Shown here: positions 1 to 4,969 of the stretch, in pieces
Layout of the letters: every line of letters starts with the position of its first letter
Position numbering within the stretch: position 1 is the stretch's first letter
NCBI GenBank assembly: GCA_035288145.1
Contig: DATEAX010000057.1
Location: forward strand, 1-5,240
Reading direction: 5' to 3'
Origin: DATEAX01 sp035288145
Lineage (GTDB): Bacteria; Patescibacteriota; UBA1384; UBA12157; JAENIV01
DNA length: 5,240 nt
Program-made: the position numbers and the translations under genes
Notes under the pieces: generated by a model
Databases searched by the model: none
What the model was told of the DNA's origin: nothing
What the model saw: the letters and a program-made list of their open reading frames with translations, nothing else

Positions 1-206
1 GCCGGGCCGGAACCATTAAATACTCGGAGTTTAAACCGGCGCTTGCCGAAGCCATTATCAAAGAACTTGAACCCTTCCAAAAACGCCGTCGGGAAATTTC
101 CGACGAAGAAATCAAGCGTATCTTGAAAGAGGGCGCGGAAAAACTCCAGCCGATAGCCCAAAAAACCATCAAAGAAGTCAAATCAAAAATGGGATTGGTG
201 ATATAA
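1..206 (+). CDS. trpS: Tryptophanyl-tRNA synthetase, C-terminal 67 residues (5' end outside window)
   Basis: The reading frame is open from the window edge (first full codon at position 3) to a TAA at 204-206. It encodes the last 67 residues of a class I aminoacyl-tRNA synthetase that charges tRNA-Trp with tryptophan in the cytoplasm. The tail has the pattern usual at the end of bacterial TrpS: a YSEFKPALAEAI helix, a LEPFQKRRREI helix, an EEIKRILKEGAEKLQPIA helix, and a final helix ending KEVKSKMGLVI. The catalytic Rossmann fold with HIGH and KMSKS motifs lies upstream and cannot be checked. The gene ends 2 nt before the next ATG, so the two are probably co-transcribed and perhaps translationally coupled. 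The family call rests on this tail alone; the related TyrS is less likely because it ends in an S4-like domain. Confidence 0.82.
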   Translation, partial: RAGTIKYSEFKPALAEAIIKELEPFQKRRREISDEEIKRILKEGAEKLQPIAQKTIKEVKSKMGLVI

Positions 207-208
207 AA

Positions 209-793
209 ATGAACAATGTCAAATTCCTTCTAACCTATCGTTATGCCGAGATTATTCATGACCTAACTATCGAGTTTACTCAAAAATATATCTTAAGCAA
301 CTTAAGCAGCTTAAGAAACCTAAGTTTAGACCGAAGACCCGACTACCGGACAGCCGATCAGATGAATCAAGCAGCTCGAAGCGGCAAGCAAAATATTGTC
401 GAAGGAGTCGGACAAGAAAAGACTTCATCTAAAGGATTAATCAAACTCTTGGGCGTGGCGAACGCTTCTTTTGAAGAACTTTTGGCTGACTATGAAGATT
501 TTCTGCGTCAAAACAAGATGGTAATCTGCCCAAAAACCGACCCGCGAGTCGCCGAGTTTAAAAAACTTGGTTATCGCCTAAGCGACTTAAGAAACTTAAG
601 TAACTTAGGCGAGTTGAAAGAAAAACCCAAACTTATTGGAGACCCAGAAACCGATGCCAATTTTCTTTTGACGCTTTGCCACATTGAAACTTTTCTTCTT
701 AGCCGCCAAATAAAGGCAGCGGAAGAAAAGTTTATCGCCGAAGGCGGTTATTCGGAAAATTTATTCAAACAGCGACTCCAAAACCGTCAATAA
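209..793 (+). CDS. Four-helix-bundle suffix domain protein (S23/IVP-like)
   Basis: This 194-residue protein belongs to the four-helix-bundle group related to the 23S rRNA intervening-sequence protein and to Avd of diversity-generating retroelements. The family signature is the central stretch at residues 50-100: DQMNQAARSGKQNIVEG, then a KTSSKGLIKLLGVA helix and an EELLADYEDFLR helix. The C-terminal half (about 145-194, containing LLSRQIKAAEEKF and EGGYSENLFKQRL) matches what I recall of the 'suffix' subfamily. The molecular role is unknown; relatives form basic oligomers that bind nucleic acid. No reverse transcriptase or template repeat is visible, so an Avd role is not supported. There is no signal peptide or membrane segment. 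Two Leu-rich stretches (residues 28-40 and 124-133) are encoded by 9-nt repeat arrays and look inserted. The ATG follows the trpS stop by 2 nt with no clear Shine-Dalgarno, which suggests coupling to trpS. Confidence 0.8.
   Translation: MNNVKFLLTYRYAEIIHDLTIEFTQKYILSNLSSLRNLSLDRRPDYRTADQMNQAARSGKQNIVEGVGQEKTSSKGLIKLLGVANASFEELLADYEDFLRQNKMVICPKTDPRVAEFKKLGYRLSDLRNLSNLGELKEKPKLIGDPETDANFLLTLCHIETFLLSRQIKAAEEKFIAEGGYSENLFKQRLQNRQ
292..324 (+). repeat. 9-nt-period array of palindromic CTTAAG, four units
   Basis: CTTAAG occurs at 292-297, 301-306 and 310-315, with a variant CCTAAG at 319-324, always with 3 nt between units (CAA, CAG, AAA). The unit is its own reverse complement, so the array can pair on itself around the CAG at 307-309. 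It encodes the Leu-x-x run at residues 28-40 of the four-helix protein. The 9-nt spacing keeps the reading frame. Confidence 0.9.
574..612 (+). repeat. Second 9-nt-period CTTAAG array forming a near-perfect hairpin
   Basis: The units are CCTAAG 577-582, CTTAAG 586-591, CTTAAG 595-600 and CTTAGG 604-609, again exactly 9 nt apart. The whole is a hairpin: outer arms TCGCCTAAG (574-582) and CTTAGGCGA (604-612), inner arms ACTTAAG (585-591) and CTTAAGT (595-601), a 2-nt mismatch between them and an AAA loop. The end units differ from the consensus in a mutually compensating way (CCTAAG and CTTAGG), so the stem is kept. It encodes LSDLRNLSNL at residues 124-133. Confidence 0.9.
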
Positions 794-794
794 G

Positions 795-2144
795 TTAAGC
801 CCGTATAATTTTCAATAACTCGTCTCTTTTTTCTTCCATCAATTCTTTATTTTTTGCTTCGACATTTAAGCGCAACAACGGCTCAGTATTGGAAGGCCGG
901 ACATTAAATCGCCAGTCGCGATTGTACTCTACCGAAAGGCCGTCGAGTTCGGATATTTTGCCGTCGGCATATCTTTCTTTTAGAAAGGCGATTTTTTCTT
1001 CGCCGTTCTCCACCTCATTGTTGATTTCGCCGGAGATAAAATATTTTTCAAAATATGGTTTGAGTAAATCATCCAAATCGCCTCCCTTGGAGATAAGTTC
1101 TAATACCAATAGTAGGGGTATCATCCCCGAATCGGCATACCAAAAATTTTTAAAATAGATGTGGCCGCTGGATTCGCCGCAAAAAACCGCATCCACCTCT
1201 CGCATTTTTTCTTTAATAAAAGAATGCCCTACCCGCGAAATGACCGCCTCGCCCCCGTTAACTTTCGCCGAATCAATTAAAGCCCAAGTATAACGGGGGT
1301 CATAGACGATCTTGGCGCCGGGATTTTTGGCCAGGATGATTTTAATCAGCAAGGCACTCATAAAATAGGGTTCGACAAAAACCCCCTCTTTGGTGCAAAA
1401 GAATACCCTGTCAGCATCGGCATCCCAGGCCACACCCAAATCTGCTTGTTCGGATTTTACTTTTTCGATAAATTCCGGACGATTCTCCGGTCTAAACGGA
1501 TCGGGTCGGCCCTTGGGGAAAGTGCCATCCGGTTTATCGTTGAGCCCGGCTAAAGTCAAAGGCAAACTGCCAATTTCAACAACTTTCTTTAAAACTTCAG
1601 CTTCAAAACCAAAATTCGGATTATAAACAAGTTTCAATGGTTTAATCGTTTGAGAATCAATAAAATCCAGAGAAAACTTGGAAAAATCCTCCAAAACGTC
1701 TTTTTGCTCAAGAGTCCCTTTTAGCTCACTTTCGATTTTCTCCTTGCCAGCAACAATAAGATCGCGGATTTCGTAAAGACCATTATCAGAAAAGACCGGT
1801 TTAGCTTCCTCGCGGACCAATTTTAAACCATTGTATTCAGCCGGAAGGTGAGAAGCGGTCACTTGCAGCCCGCCGGCAAAACCATAATTTGCCACCGCAA
1901 AATAAAGCATCTCGGTTGAAACTAAGCCAATATCAACAACGTCCATGCCGGCATCGGTCAAACCATTTATTAAAGCTTTGACTAATGATTCCGAGTGGAT
2001 TCTGACATCACGGCTAACAACCACTTTTCCCTGTGGCTTGATTATTTTCACATACGCCTGGCCAATTTTGTAAATTGAATCCTCATTTATCTCTTTCGGA
2101 TAAACGCCCCGAATGTCGTAGGATTTGAAAATTTCCGTGTTCAT
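795..2144 (-). CDS. manB: Phosphomannomutase/phosphoglucomutase
   Basis: This 449-residue protein of the alpha-D-phosphohexomutase superfamily interconverts hexose 6-phosphate and 1-phosphate (mannose and/or glucose) to feed nucleotide-sugar and cell-surface glycan synthesis; it is cytosolic. All four active-site loops are visible: the phosphoserine loop TASHLPAEYNG (Ser98), the metal loop DADADR (241-246, three Asp), the sugar-specificity loop GESSGH (323-328) and the phosphate-binding loop RPSNTEP (416-422). The N-terminal YDIRG (9-13) is also typical. Length is normal for PMM/PGM. GESSGH resembles the GEMSGH of dual-specificity enzymes, so mannose versus glucose preference cannot be fixed; glucosamine mutase (GlmM) is less likely. 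One oddity is Leu100 where most members have Asn (TASHNP). The ATG has no Shine-Dalgarno but sits 6 nt after a good -10 box. The stop faces that of the preceding gene across 1 nt. Confidence 0.92.
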   Translation of the reverse strand: MNTEIFKSYDIRGVYPKEINEDSIYKIGQAYVKIIKPQGKVVVSRDVRIHSESLVKALINGLTDAGMDVVDIGLVSTEMLYFAVANYGFAGGLQVTASHLPAEYNGLKLVREEAKPVFSDNGLYEIRDLIVAGKEKIESELKGTLEQKDVLEDFSKFSLDFIDSQTIKPLKLVYNPNFGFEAEVLKKVVEIGSLPLTLAGLNDKPDGTFPKGRPDPFRPENRPEFIEKVKSEQADLGVAWDADADRVFFCTKEGVFVEPYFMSALLIKIILAKNPGAKIVYDPRYTWALIDSAKVNGGEAVISRVGHSFIKEKMREVDAVFCGESSGHIYFKNFWYADSGMIPLLLVLELISKGGDLDDLLKPYFEKYFISGEINNEVENGEEKIAFLKERYADGKISELDGLSVEYNRDWRFNVRPSNTEPLLRLNVEAKNKELMEEKRDELLKIIRA

Positions 2145-2150
2145 ATTTTT

Positions 2151-2179
2151 ATTTTATCTCTTAAGCCGCCGTTTGACAA
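2151..2179 (-). promoter_or_regulatory. Promoter of the phosphohexomutase gene, predicted leaderless
   Basis: Reading the minus strand, TTGTCA (2179-2174, 5 of 6 to TTGACA) is followed after 17 nt by TAAAAT (2156-2151, 5 of 6 to TATAAT). Six nucleotides (AAAAAT) then separate the -10 box from the ATG at 2144. With usual sigma-70 geometry, transcription would start at or next to the A of the start codon. The absence of any Shine-Dalgarno sequence fits this. Confidence 0.6.
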
Positions 2180-2200
2180 ATTTACTATTATTGATAGATT
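2173..2200 (+). promoter_or_regulatory. Candidate pyrG promoter sharing its -35 with the divergent gene
   Basis: A perfect TTGACA (2173-2178) is followed after 16 nt by TAGATT (2195-2200, 4 of 6). The -35 is embedded in TTTGACAAA, which also supplies the -35 of the divergent mutase promoter. The weak point is that a start about 7 nt after 2200 would cut off most of the Shine-Dalgarno at 2201-2208. An alternative -10, TATTAT (2186-2191), would give a short leader containing it but lacks a -35 at normal spacing. Confidence 0.35.
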
Positions 2201-2208
2201 GAAGGGGG
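2201..2208 (+). promoter_or_regulatory. Shine-Dalgarno sequence of pyrG
   Basis: GAAGGGGG lies 4 nt before the ATG at 2213. It is the only clear purine-rich ribosome-binding site upstream of any start in the window and supports the chosen start; spacing is slightly short if counted from the last G and normal if AAGG pairs. Confidence 0.6.
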
Positions 2209-2212
2209 CTTT

Positions 2213-3883
2213 ATGCGCACTAAATATATTTTTGTCACCGGCGGCGTCCTTTCCGGTCTTGGCAAGGGGGTGACTGCCGCCTCCATCGGCAATATCCTGA
2301 AATCGCACGGCTTTAGAATCTGGATGCAGAAATTTGACCAGTACCTGAATGTTGATGCTGGCACTTTGAATCCGGAAGAGCACGGCGAGGTTTTTGTCCT
2401 CGACGACGGTTCAGAAACGGATTTGGATTTGGGTCATTATGAGAGATTTCTTGATATTTCCCTTGATAAGACCTCTTCGATAATGTCCGGTCAAATTTAT
2501 CAGGCAATTTTGGAAAAAGAGCGCTCTGGCGAATTTTTAGGCAAAACCATTCAGATGATTCCCCATGTCACCGACGAAGTTAAATCAAGGATATTTCAAG
2601 CGGCAAAAAATTCCAAGTGCGATATCTTAATCACTGAAATCGGCGGCACAATTGGCGACTATGAAGGCACTCATTTTATTGAAGCCATTCGCCAGATGCA
2701 ATACGAGGTGGGCAAAAATAATTGTCTTTATGTTCATGTCGGTTTTTTGCCCTATCTGGGGGCTTCGGAAGAACTCAAAACCAAACCAATTCAAAACAGC
2801 GTTCACGACCTTCAAGCGATGGGTATTCAGCCCGATGTCTTAATCTGTCGCGCCGACCATCCGGTCAAACCCGGTTTGCTTAAAAAAACCTCTCTCTTTA
2901 CCGGCGTTGAAGAAGAAGCCATTATTCCCTTGGAAACCGTTTCCTCGATTTATAAAGTCCCGCTAATTTTACAAAAATTTCAGCTCGACAAAATTATTAG
3001 CCGGAAACTTAAACTTCCCCTGAAGAATAAGGATAACCGGTCTTGGCTAAAATTGATTAAGAAAATCGAGGCGCCTAAAGACAAACGCCTGAAAATCGGT
3101 CTGGTGGGTAAATATATGGGTATGAAAGACACTTATTTTTCCATCACCGAGGCCTTAAAAACCGCCGGCGCCTGGCAAAACGCCGAGCTCGAAATCGGCT
3201 GGCTTGACGCGGAGGAAATCGAAAAAAAGGGCTCAAAGAGAGTCATCGGCAAGAACTGGGACGGAATTTGCGTTCCCGGCGGTTTTGGCAGCCGCGGCAC
3301 CGAAGGAAAAATCCAAGCAATTGAATTTGCCAGGACCAAAAAAATTCCTTTCTTAGGGCTGTGCTATGGCTTACAGCTGGCGACAATCGAGTTTGCCAGG
3401 AATGTTGCGGGACTTCGGGGCGCTCATACCACCGAATGCGATTCTAAAAGTCCTTATCCGGTAATTCATGTTATGCCCGAGCAAGAAAAGAAATTGCTCG
3501 AAAACGACTACGGCGGCTCGATGCGCCTGGGAGCATACCCTTGCCAGCTTGCCAAGGGAACATCTGCTTGGCAAGCGTATAACCGTTTACAGTCCACCGA
3601 TTACCAAAAAATGGTCAACGGTAAACGGTCAACGGTAAGCGTCATTTCCGAGCGCCACCGCCATCGCTATGAGGTTAATAACCAGTACCGCGAGATTTTG
3701 GAGAAAAAAGGTTTAGTGATTTCCGGCACTTCGCCCGATGAGCGTTTGGTGGAAATTATCGAACTCAAAAACCACCCCTTCTTCGTCGGCACCCAATTCC
3801 ACCCCGAATTCCAATCCCGGCCGCTTTCCCCCCATCCGCTGTTTATGGAGTTTATAAAAGCCGCCATTGCCAATCACCGCTAA
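2213..3883 (+). CDS. pyrG: CTP synthase (glutamine-hydrolysing)
   Basis: This 556-residue enzyme converts UTP, ATP and glutamine to CTP, the last step of de novo pyrimidine nucleotide synthesis, in the cytosol. The N-terminal synthase domain (about 1-270) has the ATP loop GGVLSGLGKG (10-19), EHGEVFVLDDG (56-66), DLDLGHYERF (70-79, metal-binding Asp72) and TEIGGTIGD (141-149, Glu142). The class I glutamine amidotransferase domain (about 293-556) has the oxyanion segment GGFGSRGTEGK (356-366), nucleophile Cys384 in GLCYGLQ, and catalytic His530 and Glu532 in GTQFHPEF. All catalytic residues are present. Compared with the E. coli protein as I recall it, the segment between CQL (444-446) and ERHRHRYEVN (480-489) is about 17 residues longer, coinciding with a DNA repeat element. 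Gln43 replaces the usual Pro in the DPY motif. The gene has its own Shine-Dalgarno and diverges from the mutase gene. Confidence 0.97.
   Translation: MRTKYIFVTGGVLSGLGKGVTAASIGNILKSHGFRIWMQKFDQYLNVDAGTLNPEEHGEVFVLDDGSETDLDLGHYERFLDISLDKTSSIMSGQIYQAILEKERSGEFLGKTIQMIPHVTDEVKSRIFQAAKNSKCDILITEIGGTIGDYEGTHFIEAIRQMQYEVGKNNCLYVHVGFLPYLGASEELKTKPIQNSVHDLQAMGIQPDVLICRADHPVKPGLLKKTSLFTGVEEEAIIPLETVSSIYKVPLILQKFQLDKIISRKLKLPLKNKDNRSWLKLIKKIEAPKDKRLKIGLVGKYMGMKDTYFSITEALKTAGAWQNAELEIGWLDAEEIEKKGSKRVIGKNWDGICVPGGFGSRGTEGKIQAIEFARTKKIPFLGLCYGLQLATIEFARNVAGLRGAHTTECDSKSPYPVIHVMPEQEKKLLENDYGGSMRLGAYPCQLAKGTSAWQAYNRLQSTDYQKMVNGKRSTVSVISERHRHRYEVNNQYREILEKKGLVISGTSPDERLVEIIELKNHPFFVGTQFHPEFQSRPLSPHPLFMEFIKAAIANHR
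3547..3576 (+). repeat. 10-bp perfect inverted repeat inside pyrG
   Basis: GCTTGCCAAG (3547-3556) and CTTGGCAAGC (3567-3576) are exact reverse complements with a 10-nt loop. The hairpin lies in the codons for QLAKGTSAWQA, just before the extra segment of the glutaminase domain. There is no T-run after it, so it is not a classical terminator. Confidence 0.85.
3581..3640 (+). repeat. Inverted heptamer arrays forming a hairpin, in frame within pyrG
   Basis: The right arm is four tandem heptamers at 3613-3640: GGTCAAC, GGTAAAC, GGTCAAC, GGTAAGC. The left arm, read on the minus strand from 3605 down, has heptamers of the same kind: GGTAATC, GGTGGAC, TGTAAAC, then GGTT. A 7-nt AAAAAAT (3606-3612) separates them. 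Pairing the arms directly gives 18 pairs in 24 positions (3582-3605 with 3613-3636); an alternative register gives a perfect 9-bp stem (3582-3590 with 3621-3629). The array covers the residues that appear to be extra in this CTP synthase. Seven is not a multiple of three, so successive heptamers are read in different frames. Confidence 0.88.
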
Positions 3884-3895
3884 ATCAGATATAAT
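3867..3895 (+). promoter_or_regulatory. Strong promoter of the toxin-antitoxin-like unit, predicted leaderless
   Basis: TTGCCA (3867-3872, 5 of 6 to TTGACA) lies within the last codons of pyrG. A 17-nt spacer leads to a perfect TATAAT (3890-3895). Six nucleotides (TACGAT) separate the -10 box from the ATG at 3902, so the predicted start of transcription is the A of the start codon. No Shine-Dalgarno is present. The geometry equals that of the mutase promoter. Confidence 0.7.
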
Positions 3896-3901
3896 TACGA
3901 T

Positions 3902-4120
3902 ATGTATAATTGGTCTGTAGACGAGCGACAATTTAAAAAAAATTATCCCAAAAAATACAAGATTTGGCGCTTAGAACAACAGATTAATTACGGCCAGGCC
4001 GGAGAAAAAATTAGTCAGCGGATGGTTAAAAAACACTGGTCTCAAATCGAAGAGAATCTTGACCCCTCTTACCGCGAATTTTTAATTTATTTATTATGGC
4101 CCGAGAAAAAAGCATATTAA
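3902..4120 (+). CDS. Small protein upstream of AbiEii-like toxin, candidate antitoxin
   Basis: This 72-residue protein has no family I can name with certainty. It is charged (many Lys, Glu and Arg) and without membrane segments or signal peptide. Visible features are MYNWSVDERQFKK at the start, YKIWRLEQQINYG (19-31), a Lys-rich helix around 38-46, and LDPSYREFLIYLLWP (53-67). It is far shorter than the AbiEi antitoxin with its winged-helix domain, so it is not a standard AbiEi. Its stop lies 25 nt inside the nucleotidyltransferase gene, implying co-transcription and translational coupling, the usual arrangement of antitoxin before toxin. The promoter immediately upstream appears to give a leaderless transcript. 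An antitoxin role is inferred from position only; it could instead be an accessory subunit of the transferase. Confidence 0.7.
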   Translation: MYNWSVDERQFKKNYPKKYKIWRLEQQINYGQAGEKISQRMVKKHWSQIEENLDPSYREFLIYLLWPEKKAY

Positions 4121-4767
4121 CCGCTCATCAAAGCCAAGTTTTGAGTTTGGTTGCCAATGAGAAGTATTTTACCGACCGATTCTATTTGGCCGGTGGCACA
4201 GCTCTGGCCGAATTTTATTTAAAGCATCGGTTCTCTGATGATTTAGATTTTTTTTGCGAATTAGAAGAAGTTGATCCGATTCCCATCATTCGATTTTTGG
4301 AACAAAATTTTAATGCCTTAAATTTAAAAAAAATTGAAACCAAAAGGGTATTTGGTCTTTTCAGTTTTTTCTTGCAGTTTCAGGATGGTCAAACTCTAAA
4401 AATTGATTTCAACTATTATCCATTTCCTTTGATTGAAAAAGGTGTCAAATTCGCAAATCTCAAAATAGAAGATGTTTACGATATTGCCGTAGATAAAATT
4501 CATACCGTGGTGATGAAACCGCGAGCGCGCGATTTTATTGATATTTATTTTATTATCAAAGAAAAAAAATATAACCTCGATAAACTATTAATGGATGCTA
4601 AAGCCAAGTTCGATTGGGATATTTCCTTGATAGAATTGGGCAGCCGATTGATGGAAGCGAAAAGTCTCAAGGACTATCCCAGAATGCTCAAAAAAATCAA
4701 TCATCAAGATTGGCAGAAGTTTTTCTTAAAAGAAGCAAAAAAATTAAAAAAAGATATTTTTAAATGA
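4096..4767 (+). CDS. AbiEii/AbiGii-family nucleotidyltransferase (putative toxin)
   Basis: This 223-residue protein is of the DNA polymerase beta-like nucleotidyltransferase superfamily, AbiEii (DUF1814-like) group. Relatives act as toxins of AbiE-type toxin-antitoxin and phage-abortive systems; the mycobacterial MenT relatives add nucleotides to tRNA. Four expected motifs are present: GGTALAEF (33-40) with RFSDDLDFF (45-53, the metal-binding Asp pair), LKIDF (101-105, third Asp104), DIAVDKIHTV (129-138) and RARDFIDIYFI (143-153). All catalytic positions look intact. The C-terminal region is Lys-rich and helical. The ATG at 4096 overlaps the preceding gene by 25 nt with no Shine-Dalgarno, pointing to coupling. 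DNA is clearly AT-richer than pyrG (15 G+C of 60 at 4321-4380 against 38 of 60 at 3781-3840), consistent with acquisition. Toxicity and substrate are inferred from the family. Confidence 0.88.
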   Translation: MAREKSILTAHQSQVLSLVANEKYFTDRFYLAGGTALAEFYLKHRFSDDLDFFCELEEVDPIPIIRFLEQNFNALNLKKIETKRVFGLFSFFLQFQDGQTLKIDFNYYPFPLIEKGVKFANLKIEDVYDIAVDKIHTVVMKPRARDFIDIYFIIKEKKYNLDKLLMDAKAKFDWDISLIELGSRLMEAKSLKDYPRMLKKINHQDWQKFFLKEAKKLKKDIFK

Positions 4768-4969
4768 GCTCTTTTTGCCCTAGCGAAACCAAGCCCACTG
4801 ATAACTAATAGTTTTGTATTCATAATCATTCTTGTATCCCGAATCCGCGAGATTGCTCGTCCTCGCGGCCGGAATTATCGGCTTTGGCATTACCACCAAG
4901 TGCCGCCAGCACTAACATTCAAACTAGTACAATTCATCTCTCCCCAAACCCTCGAGAAAACCTCCCTGT
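4768..4969. other. Intergenic stretch between convergent genes, no supported gene
   Basis: This 202-nt stretch separates the end of the nucleotidyltransferase gene from the end of the converging gene. I see no tRNA, no rRNA-like sequence and no convincing protein. It has one GC-rich hairpin (4845-4868) and two very short minus-strand ORFs that meet in a TAATG overlap near 4890 (15 and 36 codons). It contains no stem followed by a T-run that would mark a standard terminator for either gene. Confidence 0.6.
4845..4868. repeat. 7-bp GC-rich inverted repeat between convergent genes
   Basis: CCGCGAG (4845-4851) and CTCGCGG (4862-4868) are exact reverse complements with a 10-nt loop. Position between two converging genes suggests a shared transcription-ending structure, but neither strand has a T-run after the stem, so a rho-independent terminator is not established. 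Confidence 0.6.

Noticed and set aside
292..324. CRISPR-like array
   Set aside because: Units are 6 nt with 3-nt gaps inside a coding frame, without spacers or Cas genes; it is a short tandem repeat.
209..793. Avd protein of a diversity-generating retroelement
   Set aside because: The fold group is shared, but no reverse transcriptase, template repeat or variable repeat pair is present, and the suffix region places it in another subfamily.
889..1158. Plus-strand ORF of 89 codons opposite the mutase gene
   Set aside because: It lies wholly antisense to a gene with intact catalytic motifs, its composition is Ser-rich as expected of a shadow frame, and it has no ribosome-binding site. The ORF at 1390-1626 is rejected for the same reason.
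2141..2383. Minus-strand ORF across the mutase-pyrG spacer
   Set aside because: It overlaps the start of pyrG and the promoter region; the translation has no recognisable features. The minus-strand frames at 2313-2507, 2627-2815, 3133-3339, 3371-3574, 3667-3873 and 3713-3931 are likewise shadows of pyrG.
4845..4868. Rho-independent terminator
   Set aside because: The stem is good but neither strand has a T-run after it.
4780..4890. Minus-strand 36-residue small protein gene
   Set aside because: Too short to support without conservation; only a weak GGTGG stretch precedes the ATG. It is mentioned as part of the spacer and not annotated as a gene.
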